Source: Terramyces sp. JEL0728 (lineage: Eukaryota > Chytridiomycota > Chytridiomycetes > Rhizophydiales > Terramycetaceae). Taken from it: a DNA stretch of 64,000 nt. Of this stretch, positions 29,664 to 41,300 are shown piece by piece (the stretch's first letter is position 1; each line of letters opens with the position of its first letter). The notes under the pieces are model-generated. The model was given only the letters and a program-made list of their open reading frames with translations. It did no database searches and was not told where the DNA came from. The stretch covers positions 1 through 64,000 of the forward strand of contig JADIIU010000022.1 in assembly GCA_027603945.1 (NCBI GenBank), read 5' to 3'. The position numbers were made by a program, and so were the translations under genes.

Positions 29664-30687
29664 TGTTAATCCAAACTTTATTACAGTGTTCCTTTTGGGA
29701 CTGGTTGGAATCACAGCCGTCCATCCATACCTTGGATTTCCCAACATTGCTCACTTTGCTGGGTTGGAAAAACCAAAGGCAGACCAACAAGCACCTAAAG
29801 AACAAAAGCCAGTCCAACAAACATTCGACAAACCAGATCCATTCATTAACGAATACCCAGCGTTAAGAGACCGCTTAGTTGATTTAGCAGATACAGAAAA
29901 ACATCCCATTGGTAAGCCAGATTCTATCTGGAAGCAGGTTTTGACTCAAGAAAAGGGAGAATACAGCATTTCTGTGCAGAAGCAGGACAGTGACAAGATG
30001 TTTTTCAGAATTGTTGTTGATTTTGAAGCGTCACCGGAACAGACTTTTGATCACATTGCTAATATTTCAACTAGAAATACTTGGGATGAAATTTGTCAAG
30101 CATCTGGAATCGTTGAAAGATTATCTGCGATGACTGCGGTTCAAGTAATTTAATCTTAATGGTAGTTTATGAGGACCAAAGGTATTTTCCCAACTGCACC
30201 GCGATCTGCTCTAGTAGTTGGATTTATTTCTAAACTGGATGATGGAAGATACATTAATGTAACTAAATCTGTTGATTCACATCCAGATTACAAGGTGCCA
30301 AGTGGGGATGTTTGTATGACTGCTGAAATAGCAGGATTAATTGTAGGGCCTCATCCATCTGGAAATCCTAAACGCTCAAGATGTGTACAAATTGTTACAG
30401 GTGACTTGGGTGGTTGGTTACCCGCATCTGTTGTTAATCTTGTCACTACTCAGGCGTTCCCGATTTCTATGCGCAGAGCCAATTCACAAATGAAAAAGAA
30501 TCTGTTAGATATAAAAACCAGTGCATTGGTTGAAGAATCCCTTGGTAACGTCGCAATCGCCGAACAAAAGAAGGAAACCCAAGTTGCTAACGATTCATTC
30601 ATCATCAAACTGCTCAAAGGTCTGCAAAAGAGCCAGCCTGTCATGGTGTTCATTATTTTGTTGATTGCGATTTTCAAAAGAAAATAA
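29572..30687 (+). CDS. Membrane-anchored START-domain lipid-transfer protein
   Basis: A 21-nt intron after AVQ is removed to give 364 aa. Two hydrophobic helices at the N-terminus (about 8-30 and 35-52) are followed by a START-type domain: IWKQVLTQEKGEYSISVQ, MFFRIVVDFEASPEQTFDHI, NTWDEICQASGIVERL, then FPTAPRSALVVGFISKLDDG and RCVQIVTGDLGGWLPASVVN, the final helix motif of START folds. A C-terminal hydrophobic segment (PVMVFIILLIAIFKRK) could be a tail anchor. START domains bind sterols, phospholipids or ceramides; being anchored at both ends suggests action at a membrane contact site, which is inference. A MITE-like element begins 25 nt after the stop. Confidence 0.8.
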
Positions 30688-30712
30688 ACCGGCTGCATCT
30701 ATTTATTTCGCA

Positions 30713-31081
30713 TTGGGGTTTCAAAGTTGAAACAACCAAAAATCTATTTTTAAGTAATGTTGCAAATGGTGTTCAATTTTTTGTTGTAAAAAGTATCATT
30801 TGATATGCATCGAAGAAGCGTAAGATAGAAGCACAGCAACCTGATAATACAAGCTGCCAGCAAAATAACGCTTCTTCCTTCGATGCATATCAACGATACT
30901 TTTTACAACAAAAATCTATTGTCGCCTTATTTATATCAAGACGCGTGGATTTTCACAAACAAACATACATAACGTGAGAGCAAAATATAAACAAACATGT
31001 GTGATGTAAGATCAAAAAATAAACAAAAAATTATTGGAGAACTTTGGACAATTTAATATTTGTGAAACTCTGAAACCCCAA
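30713..31081. mobile_element. MITE-like element, copy 2
   Basis: A non-coding 369-bp element with ends TTGGGGTTTCAAAGTT and AACTCTGAAACCCCAA, an imperfect terminal inverted repeat shared with copy 1 (21358-21669). The segment at about 30978-31046 is the reverse complement of the core of copy 1. It also holds a private internal inverted repeat (30782-30820 with 30869-30910) that would fold into a long hairpin with a 48-nt loop. No coding capacity. No clear target-site duplication. Confidence 0.8.
30782..30910. repeat. Internal inverted repeat (hairpin) in MITE-like copy 2
   Basis: The arms TGTTGTAAAAAGTATC...GATATGCATCGAAG and their complement flank a 48-nt loop. A few mismatches and a 3-nt insertion break the pairing. 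This segment is absent from copy 1, so copy 2 may itself carry a nested palindromic insertion. Confidence 0.7.
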
Positions 31082-31463
31082 GCCACACTGATATTTTCTT
31101 TTTTGAAAGTTTGAAAACTTTACATATTTACCACGATCGGCTTATACCATATCACTTAGCAATGCAATTATAGTGTTATAAATGGCGCTGTGCAAGACTA
31201 AATCCCACTTTATAATACCCTGAGAACGTACCTAGTTTTCAGTGTTTCGCTTAGTGGATACATCCCTTTACCAGTGAGATAATTAGTACCTCTTCACCGA
31301 GATAATTTACCGCAGCTGGATTGAGTCACCAACCTGCTGGTTTGAACGAGCCGCCAAACAACCTCACACCTGACTAATGCATATGACTTGAGGTTCAGAG
31401 AATTTAGGCTAATGATATGCACATAAATGACAAATTAAAGTTAATTTTTTTTGCTAATTGATA
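31082..31463. other. Intergenic spacer, MITE-like copy 2 to asparaginase
   Basis: No open frame or RNA signature recognised. Presumably the promoter of the asparaginase gene. Confidence 0.4.
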
Positions 31464-33648
31464 ATGGAGCCTCACTTGTACACCAACGACAGTGTAAACT
31501 CCCAACTGGACAATCTAATGGTTAACAACATGGTCCCAGTCGACACGACTAGGGTATTATTAATATACACTGGGGGAACTATTGGTATGAAAAATTCTGT
31601 TGGGGGATACAAGCCTGAAGAGGGATACATCACCCACAAACTAGCTCAAAATCCTCGTTTCCATGAAATGGAAGACGATAAATTAAGTTTGTTCAATTCA
31701 GTGAATGTTTCAGTCAAACCAGATGAGCAGGAATACACTCACATGATAAATGGAATCAATGTTCAAAAAAGAGAATTGCAAGCCTTGATCACTCCATATT
31801 CGTTGTTCAACAAACGCACTAGATATTCCGTGCTAGAATACAAGCCGCTGTTGGATTCCTCCAATATGACAATGTCGGACTGGATTAAAATTGCTACGGA
31901 TATTGAAATGAATTACGAGCTGTACGACGCATTTGTTGTTTTGCATGGAACAGATACAATGGCATACACTGCCAGTGCACTTAGTTTTTTATTGGAAAAC
32001 CTGGGGAAAACTGTTATTCTGACTGGATCACAAGTGCCGATATCAGAAGTGCGTACCGACGCAATAGATAATTTGCTGGGAGCATTAACTATTGCTGGCC
32101 ATTATATTATCCCTGAAGTTGGACTGTTCTTTGACAACAAGTTATTCAGGGGTAATCGATCGTCCAAAGTTAATGCGATTGAATTTAACGCATTCGAGTC
32201 TCCAAATTTAAGACCACTAGTGCACGTTGGGATAAATATTGGTAATTGCCTAGTTTATTATAGATGTTAGTTGGGAAAACATTTGGCAGCCCAAGCGAAT
32301 AGCGAGATTTAGGGTACAAAAGGTTTTGAATTCATCAGTTGCTTCTTTGCGACTATTCCCCGGTATTACTGAAGCAACTGTAAAAGCATTCTTTTCACCT
32401 GCTATTAAAGGCGTTGTCTTGGAAACTTATGGGTCTGGAAATGCTCCTACAAACCGAAAAGACATTTTAGCTATTTTGAAAGATGCTTGTGATAGAGGTG
32501 TTGTCATTGTGAATTGCTCTCAGGTACTTTTTAACTAACAAGTGCAAAAAAGCAACTGTTACTAGCCTGTATGAAACTGGAGTGGCATTGCTGAATATCG
32601 GCGTTGTTCCTGGATCAGATATGACCCCAGAATGTGCCTTGACAAAGCTCAGTTATTTATTAGGAAAATATGAAGAGGATCCTGCAAGAGTTCGTTCATT
32701 AATTAGAAAAAGCCTGCGTGGGGAATTGACTGTGGTTAGTCGCCGCCAAAGATTCACTTACCAAAACCCTAACGTGCTAGTTTCGTCACAAAATGCGCTG
32801 ATTAGTTCTGTAATGTCACTTTTAGGTGTCGCCACGCAAGATTCTATTCAACAGACTCCGATGGAAAGCAATTTCGATTTGAAAAGAAGGGATTCGACCC
32901 ATGATTTGGAATCTGGTACCGATGGCGAACATGATACAGTAGGACTGGAAAGACAGCTTGTCCCTCTTGCTTATTGCCATTCGGCAAGACAAGGAGATGT
33001 CAAGACTCTCTCACTTTTGATTCAAGAATTTGAATTTATGATTAATCAGCCTAGCAATGATGGAATTACAGCTCTCCACGCAGCTGCAATTGACAATCAG
33101 TTAGAGGTGGTTCAATTATTATTGCATCATGGTGCGAATGTACATCTGCGTGACAAATTTGGTAGATCCCCACTTTACAATTCTGTATTCTTTCACCACA
33201 AGGAAATTGCACAATTACTCCGACAAGCCGGTGCGCATTTTGCTCAAGAAGAAGCTTCAGAAATTGCAAACCAACTATTTGAATCTGTTACGAGAAATGA
33301 CTTGGACCACATCAAGCTATTAATTGAATGCGGTATTAATCCAAACATCGCCAACGAAGATGGGCGAACCATCTTGCATCAAGTACTTGCAACTAATGAT
33401 AGGCTGCAACTGCAAACAAGATTGAAATCGTCAACTATTTATTTACTTTGACCGGTGAGGAACCAACAGCAATGACAAGATCATTCTCGTCAGCCTCGAT
33501 TGACGACTCGAAATATCTCCCCCCACATATCGACGTTAATCTTGAACCAAAAGATAGATGGGGGAGAACACCATTGATGGATGCGAAAACATTTTATCGA
33601 TCTGAAGTAATTTATGTGCTTGAAAAAGCATTAAAACTTAGACTATAA
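31464..33648 (+). CDS. Type I L-asparaginase with C-terminal ankyrin repeats
   Basis: Introns of 22, 19 and 20 nt are removed to give 707 aa. The asparaginase domain shows the first catalytic threonine in IYTGGTIGMKN and the second in VVLHGTDTMAYTAS, with ILTGSQVPISEVRTDA, NLLGALTIAG, FRGNRSSKVNAIEFNAFESP and LETYGSGNAPTNRK, NIGVVPGSDMTPECALTKL. The C-terminal third holds ankyrin repeats (DGITALHAAAIDNQLEVVQL, HGANVHLRDKFGRSPLYNSV, DGRTILHQAATANKIEIVNY, DRWGRTPLMDAKTF). This order is that of the animal ASPG/lysophospholipase-type enzymes. It hydrolyses asparagine to aspartate and ammonia. The 19-nt intron ends AAG (GTACTTTTTAACTAACAAG). It converges with the deubiquitinase gene (27 nt gap). 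Confidence 0.92.
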
Positions 33649-33675
33649 TAAAATATTTCAATTATATTAAGTACA

Positions 33676-36600
33676 TTAAGGATTTCCTTTCCACCAATCT
33701 CTCATTTCTGTTACGTTCGCTCTAGCATAGTACAGTATATACGCTGCGTTACCCTAATATTAAGCCAAATTACTTTGATTTCTTCCTCGTCGATTCCACT
33801 TGTTCTCGAGTCATCCAAGTTGAACCATTTATTGTGATTGTGGTTTTTAATGTGGGCAGTGTAGTGGCCGCCATTCAGTCCACCATAGTGATTCTGGATT
33901 AATCATAAAGTACTGATATTGCGTAAAGATTGTACATGTATTGCTGCGGTTCACGGATGTGCTCCATGTATGGAGTCAGATCAGTATTGCTATGTCAGCG
34001 AAAGTTACTTGATGGGGAAGTCAACAGCGGTGTCTAGTTTGTCTCTGAATGGTCCGTTATACGAAAATCGCTTCAGATGGATAAGTAATACTGTAGGTAG
34101 CTTAACAATAGACAGTCTCTTTGTCGCCTTCCTTGGTTTCTTGCATCTTGGACAATGCCACATATCATCGCCGTCCAATGTTTCCTCCTCTAGAAATGTG
34201 CTAATACACTCGTAAAGGGACACTGGCCCACTTTTCATCCCTCTATTGTTCCTTGGGGGGATAGGTACAGTCAAGTACATGAATTGGTTATAGGTAGTTG
34301 ATGTCTAGAATTAAACCAAAGTACCTTTCCACACGCGGAACAGCGCAGCATGGACTTGAGTGTGCCTTGAAACATGTCTACAACAATACTCCAGTTCCTA
34401 GCACGATATTTCGACCATTCGAGCTGCATGAATTCAACAGGTGCATAATCTTCAGAGTCAAGATCAGGACCGTTTGGTGGGAATGGCCTTTTTGCGACAT
34501 TCAAATCTTCATGCAGTTGGTCCAACAAGAATGCCAAGAATTCTTGGGAATCCTGTTGTTCGTTGCCAGCAAAACTAGGGTGAAGCCCTCCTACGCACGA
34601 TTTAAACTCGGTAGGGATAACAACGGGATCTTCACAAGACCACAGGGACTGAATAAGCGCCGCATACGAATCTGCAACTTTGCCCTGGCTGCCTAAGGGG
34701 TTATTTCTTGCTAAATGTCTCTTGTAACTGCCATTCAAAAAGTAACGCGCCAAGGGTATAGTAGCACTGAGACACTGAATGGTGGAATTCATGAAACATG
34801 TGTTTCCCAAGTTGCGTAGTCCAGATAGACCAAATGCTCTTTCAATTGGATTTTGGTGATGAATAGTGGATTGTCTTTTTGTGATAAAATGTTTGGATGG
34901 TAATGGCGGTGGAACACCATTATTTGGAGAAGAGATTGGCGATAAAGTTCTACATTAGTAAATTTTACGTTGGTTTCTTTGCTATTGGAGGTGGCACCAT
35001 AGACACATCATTGCGAATATTACTCATTGGCGGTTTTACAGGCACTTGAGGTGGTTGAATCTTGTATTGCATGCTATTCGTATTTTGTTGCATTTGCATT
35101 TGCATTTGTTGCGGGGTCAACTGCATTTGCAGCTGGTGTTGCATTGGCACTGGGTAGTTTGATTGGAGAGGTTTAGTATTTGGCAAGTTACCGTGCATTA
35201 GGCTGTTTTGGTTTTGATAATTCATCATTTGAGCATTTCTTTCCAATTCATTGAAGGTAGATGTACTGCTCATTGCGATGCGTTCTCCAAAAGGCTTGAC
35301 AGGAACAGGTGGAGGGGTCAGGCCAGACGTCCTTTCGATTGGCTTAAAACCAGTAGGGCTTTTGATCTTTGTTGGTACTGGAGGCGGGGTTGCCTTTTCC
35401 ATCTCCTGCAAAGTTGGATATTTTGCGCTAAACTGATCAATTGTCGAGCTATTGTTAAACGACGGGCTATTTGATCGCGAATGTCTAACATTTGGATATG
35501 AAACTTGGATTTCAGGGTACTTTTGTGATGCAAGGATGTACGCACTGTCTGCAGGTGGAGCAACTGGTGTTGTTGGCAATGAAATCAATGGTTTTTGCAT
35601 CCCATCTCGGGTAAATTTAGGTTCAGGGATAGTTAGTTTGTAGCCTGGATCAAATCTAGAAATCATTTCATTGATAGGCAGGGGCGACTTTTGCACAAAT
35701 GACAAGAAAGGGTCTTCAAAACTCTCAGCACTCAGTGCAACTGTGGTATTGATATTGACGATTGGCTTGGTTTTGTTTGTGATGGAGGATGAACGTTCTG
35801 GAAGAGCAGTTTTGCTTTGATCTTTGGATTTTGTTGAATTTGATCTGCTGGCCGGTCTAGCTCTAAGATTTGCAAATCTGGCTTCTAGTTCTGACTGTGG
35901 CTCGGGAGATCTGGTACGAGCTTCTATTTCATAAGATTGTATAATATTTGAAACAGGATTAAGGCTATTCTTCTCTGATTTTGGCAATTCAAAAGTTTTG
36001 ATCGTGGTTGCAGCAACTGGTTCGTGAACGAGTTTTGTTGTAGCTGTCGAATAATTTACATTTGAAATAAACCCACTTTGATTTGGTATAGGGCTACTTG
36101 AATAGCTGCTAGTGTTTTGATAGTTCAGATTGGGCCCGTTTGTCAGCGGTACCTGCTTTAATTGACTCATTGGCGGTGCAAAGCTAGACTGTTTGTTCAA
36201 AGTAGGAGTAATGTTACTTCCAGGTAGTGGCGAGTTACTTTGAGAGTTGCTATTTTGTCTGCTGAGATCGGTTGGTCTGTTGATCTGTTGAGCAATAAAT
36301 GAATTAGGCTGCGGTTGAAACTGGGTTATATTTGCTTTTGAAGATCCCAACTGATTAATATTTGGTCCCATTTGATTATTCACCATTCCGCTTTGCTGGT
36401 TCATTAAAGGCTGACTATTCAGCATTCCGCTTTGTGATTTTGTTAATCCTATGTTCCCAGGACTTTGATTCGGAGGCACTCTTCCGTTCATCGGCTTTAT
36501 CCCAATACCATTTCCGATTTCTATCCAGTCGTTATAGTTGAATCCATTCGTAACAAAAAAATTCCATGCTTGAAACCCTCCTGCCAATACTTTGGGCACC

Positions 36601-37537
36601 TGTTTTGGCATGTTCTGGAAATCACTGTACAGCACATCATATAATTCATTAAACTTTTGTTTTGTAGTTGAATTGAAATCATAAAATACAATGGTGTCTG
36701 CATGGTTGACATTTTCAAAGAGATTCACAGAATCTTTGGAATTGAATGTTTTTAAATGACTAGACAATTGGCCCATAGTTACACTAGGTTAGCAAAAGCT
36801 ACTTTGGAGTAAACCAAGTTGGTTCCATATAAACTACACCTCCTCTCCCCCTAAATGCAATATGTCCTTGGATATACTCTTCAATCTCCCGTACATCAAA
36901 TAAAACAATGAATAGATTCTTTTGCAGTAAATCTATTAATTCAGGACAAGTAATTGCTTCCATGATCCTGTTATTCTCTTTCGGTGGAGTCTGCGGTTTA
37001 AACGGTAAGACTACATCCTTAGGAGGTATGCCTGGTTTAACATTAGTGCGAATAGCATTTGGTGATTGAGGTCTAAATTGATTCTGGATATCAATCTGCG
37101 GAGACTGTGGTCTGTAAGTCATATTTGGCGACTGGGGTCTAAAGTCAGTCTTTGGAGGAGTCTGCGGTTTATTCTGGCTACTTTGAAACTGATAATCATT
37201 CCTTGAATTGTTTTTTTTCACTAGCTCCTTAATTGAGTCTAATATCTGAAACGGCTGGTTAATTTTGCTTCTAATTTGCTGGTATTGAATATCTGAATTA
37301 TCAAACTTTTTATGTTTAGGAATGACCTCCATTACTATCGACACTCCTCGTAATAGCAAGATATACGCTTCTTCGTATTGACCCTCGCTATGCTTTGCCG
37401 TTCCCTATATTAGCAAAAAGAACCTCTTCCAACAGCTGCTTGGCTTTCTTTATCCATCCTCTAGGATCAATATCTGGAAAATCTCTTAATAAATTACTGG
37501 TATCTGCTGATTTGTTTAATTCAGAGATGCTTTTCAT
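33676..37537 (-). CDS. USP8/Doa4-type ubiquitin hydrolase with dimerisation and rhodanese domains
   Basis: Seven introns (19-20 nt) are removed to give 1241 aa. The N-terminus (about 1-75) resembles the USP8 dimerisation/MIT-like helix bundle (SISELNKSADTSNLL, GWIKKAKQLLEEGTAKHSEG, YEEAYILLLRGVSIVMEVI). A linker holds repeats of the form RPQSP and PQTPPK. A rhodanese domain follows (ELIDLLQKNLFIVLFDVREI ... VLAGGFQAWNFF) with an Asp/Val-type insertion in its loop and no clear catalytic Cys. A long Pro/Ser/Gln-rich region with PPPVP motifs leads to the catalytic domain: Cys box GLRNLGNTCFMNS, zinc-finger Cys in LRCSACGK and WHCPRCKK, and the His box YGGLNGGHYTAHIKNHNHNKW. Family role: ubiquitin removal at endosomes and the ESCRT pathway. 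Start uncertain: M at 37537 avoids overlap with the divergent gene. Confidence 0.88.
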
Positions 37538-37590
37538 TAAATTTTGAATTTGGAAAATCTCGTTCAAACAATAGTGTTTTAAAACCCCCA

Positions 37591-38211
37591 ATGGTGCCCG
37601 AAGCATACGCAATTGTGGAAAGGAATGTTTATAGATCAGCAGCTATTCAACAAAGCTCGTTTAGCTTTTACAAGAATCTGAAAACTATACTTTTACTGTC
37701 TCCCGAACTGCCAAGTAAATCTCTCTTGCAGTACACCCAAGGTAGGTGGTTTTCAGATTCTTATCCTGCATGGAATTATAATTGGAATATTTAATCACAC
37801 GGGAATTAGATATTCTTCAATGGATTGTGCTAATGGTAGAGAACAAGATCGCATTGATTCATTTACAGCAGCCTTTCAAGTCCAATAGTTGGAGACCAGT
37901 GAGTGAAGAATTGGTAAAGGAAGGACTGGAAATCACACTCAATGCAGATATGCATCCGTTATTAGTGATGTGTACGACTGGCATTCTAGAAACCGGATGT
38001 CTAATCGGATGCTTGCGTAAACTGCAAGGTTGGAATTTCAATTCTATCGTTTATGAAGTATTCCATGTTAATTTAGTACCGCTCTTTCGCAGGGAATAAA
38101 GCCAGGTATTTGGTTGAGCAGTTTATAGAATTGTTTGACACTGAATTGGTTGTGTTGCCAAATAATCTCCCCTCTTGGTTCACCGTAAACATGCAGCTAC
38201 TCGAAAAATAA
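37591..38211 (+). CDS. OCA/Siw14-family phosphatase-like protein with degenerate P-loop
   Basis: About 177 aa. The order EAYAIVERNVYRSA, LKTILLLSPELPSKSL, NKIALIHLQQPF, SWRPVSEELVKEGLEITLN, HPLLVMCTTGILETGCLIGC, LRKLQGWN and YRSFAGNKARYLVEQFIELF matches the fungal OCA (oxidant-induced cell-cycle arrest) family. The PTP loop reads C-T-T-G-I-L-E-T-G: the invariant Arg of C-x5-R is Glu and the preceding His is Met, so catalysis is unlikely. The last intron (GTATTCCATGTTAATTTAG, 19 nt) is standard. The first would be 68 nt (37742-37809), unique here; it may in fact be two short introns around a micro-exon. It is divergent from the deubiquitinase (53 nt). Confidence 0.75.
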
Positions 38212-38349
38212 AGTGTACATTTTCAAACTTTCATGTCCCAACAATAAGCTGCAAACCGCTTGAGAGAGATTCTACTATTTCACAAGATTAATCTAAACAA
38301 GCCGAAAATATCACCACTGCTATACTTTTTTTTTTCAAAACAAAAAAAA

Positions 38350-41300
38350 ATGAATATCAAGGAAGCTATAGAATCGCAGAATGCCAGTGTGATTGAAGTG
38401 CAGCTGCGACAATTCCTACAACACAAACAGCCGGAACACTTGACTGATGAATTATTATTGAATCTTTGGCAATGGCAGATTGAAAATAATCTAACTCAAT
38501 TGGAATGCCTTGTCCTGGAATCACTAGCCCTTTACATGCACACCAGCAAAACACTTGCAAAAACAATCACAAGAACTTGTTTATCTCAAATATACACAAA
38601 TCTAAGCGGAAAGCATTCTACAATTTCTTCAACTTTAAAATTAATGATTGCGATTGCTACATATTCAACTAGAGAATTTGCGCATAACTTTAATTTTAAT
38701 CTAAAGCAATTTGATTCCATTTTGAAAATCAGGAGAAAGACGCAGGATGACAAGATGCCCAGCGATATTAGGAGTTTGTATATTCAATTGGTTTGTACTC
38801 TTTTGAAAAGGACAGATACTTCTACCAGACAATACTTGTTGGAAATCAAGAATTTTGTTGGAGCAATGCTGAAGGATCTGAAAAATGATAATGTAAAGAC
38901 CGTCGAATATGTCCTGAATACGATGCAAGTTATTGTGAATGATGACAAGATATCAAGAACATCAAAGTCTCTGCTGTTTAGCAATTATATCCTGGAGCAG
39001 CTTATCCAACTGTACGACAAGGAATCATTGGCAGCTGCTGGGCATTCGTTCCTTCTCAAGCTGTGTACTACAGTTGGATCTGGTGTGTGCTTTCAGGATT
39101 CTGGCTGGTATGGAAAATTACACAATTTCAACTTGTCCAAATTAATACTGCACCTGAAGACCAGTGATTTAAAACAGCGCGAACTACTCATTTCGATTCT
39201 AAAAAAGTGTCCGGAATTGGTTCAACAGTACTTGTTTTTAATAGTAGTTTCTTTGATCAAGTCAAATTTTCAATTGAACCTAGATCAAGTGTATCTTACT
39301 TTGCCAATGTTTCTTTGATTATGGAAATTGTCAATTTAGATATTCCGAACCATTTTGGTTACAAAGCAAGACAATTGGAAAAGGAAGACAAAAGTCTCCA
39401 TCTTCAAGATGGAAATCCGTTACCAGACATCCACTCTGCACTACAAAACATTTATCCAACAATATTGAACAAATCCATCGCTTCAAAATCACTACAATCC
39501 AATGATGTTGAAATCAGATTCGCCATTTCGCAGCTATTGGTAAATTGCTTTAAAAAACTTGAACGTGTAATTTCAATATCAACGAATATAGAGTGGAATG
39601 ATTTAATACTTGAAAGTATAAGGAACCAAATACCAGATGTTCAAATCATCCTTGCATTGTTCCAAAAAGACAAATTAAGTGGTGGATCAATCGACGCAAA
39701 GGAATTAATCGTTTCACACCTGCATTTGCTGTACTTTTATCAAGTATTCAATACTGAGCAGTTGCGAAAGACAAGGTTTGACTTTACAAAGTTGCTTCAA
39801 TTTGATATTCAGTCAGAGATATTTACGAGGTTGATTGAAAAAATACCAGACTTTAAATGGAACCAGTCGTCCGATACCATAAAGAAACTTTTATCCTTGG
39901 GCATGATATTTGACAATTGGCTTACAAATACTATTCTATTTCCAAAGAATACCATCAAGACATTCAAAAGGAATTTGGGATTGTTTGACTTGGATTATAT
40001 CTCTCAAGTACTGTACAAGGATAGTAGAAATTACAAATTATTGGATATTGCAGAACCAGGAGTGCCAGTGATTTATTACTCTTTGGACAAGAGTGATATC
40101 AGCTGTATAAAATTCATTATTGACGATATAATTTATTCGGGAATGGATTTGGCGAAAATCGGATTTGAGGGTTCGCTTGAAAGTTGGATCAAACGCATGA
40201 ACGGGGAAACTGTCAAATTGAAGAAAGGAAATCTCGCCAAAGTCTTGGAAGTGAATGATTTGATTACAAGTGATCTGTCATCTATTCCCCAACGTGATTT
40301 GAACTTTAAGCAAGAATATATAGACACTGCTATGTTGATTCAGGGAAGTAAAATCAATAACTGGGATACAATGCATACGATTGAAGTATTGTTTGATCAA
40401 TTGTATATGCAAAATGATGCTCCAGAGATTCAAGAACAAATAGCCAAGTGGTGTGAAATAGACAAGGAGCTGGTAATCAAATGCGGATTGTTTTACATGA
40501 ATGCTAAACCTCATCCAGATTCTGATTCGATATTCTTGGATTTATTACTCTATATTGTCGACAAGGACTGTTCATTTATTTTGGAAAATATGGTTATAAA
40601 ACAAAGATTCCTCGAGCCTAAAGTTGCAAAAGTAGTGTTGAAATGTTTGGATGAACAACATTACACATTTTATAGGACGTTATTCTTGAACGATTTAGAG
40701 AATTACAAGCCAGTTCATTTGGATATCTTGGAATCTGGATTATTTGACGATGAAATCCCAAAATTGTTGCAGTTGAAATTGCACGATAAATTGTTTTTGT
40801 ACTGTGTGGAAAATTTAAAAACAAACGATTTGGATTTATTGTATGCGACAATGAAATTGTGCATTCAATCGAAAATTAAATTGCCTCCAATTTTCAAAAA
40901 CTCTTTGCTAGTTTCCAAACTTAAAGCTAAGCATATTACCAAGTTGCTGAAGGCTGGTGATTATGAATATGTTGGATGGATAGTAAGATCGTTTGTATTC
41001 CATTGGCCCTGTGTGTTAGATTGGCTTCAAGAACATCAGTTTGAGGGAAAAGAGTTTGTGGAGAATTTCGGCACTTCAATAGTGGATTTTGAAAGTTGTG
41101 CAATAATTGACGCCGTTCCAGCCTTTGTTATGAAGCCTCTCAAAAAAATGTGTAAATTACTAGTGGAAATCAGTTTGTGGGAACTTGACGAGAAATTGCT
41201 TCAAATTCTCTATATTATACTTGAAGAAAAAGCAGAGAAATTGGTAAAGAAAGGATTCAAAGAACTGCATGCAGAAAAAAAGTATTTGGAAAATCTAACA

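Noticed and set aside
30820..30869. tRNA-like or snoRNA-like loop inside MITE-like copy 2
   Set aside because: No anticodon or T-arm pairing and no H/ACA or C/D boxes; the structure is explained by the palindrome alone.
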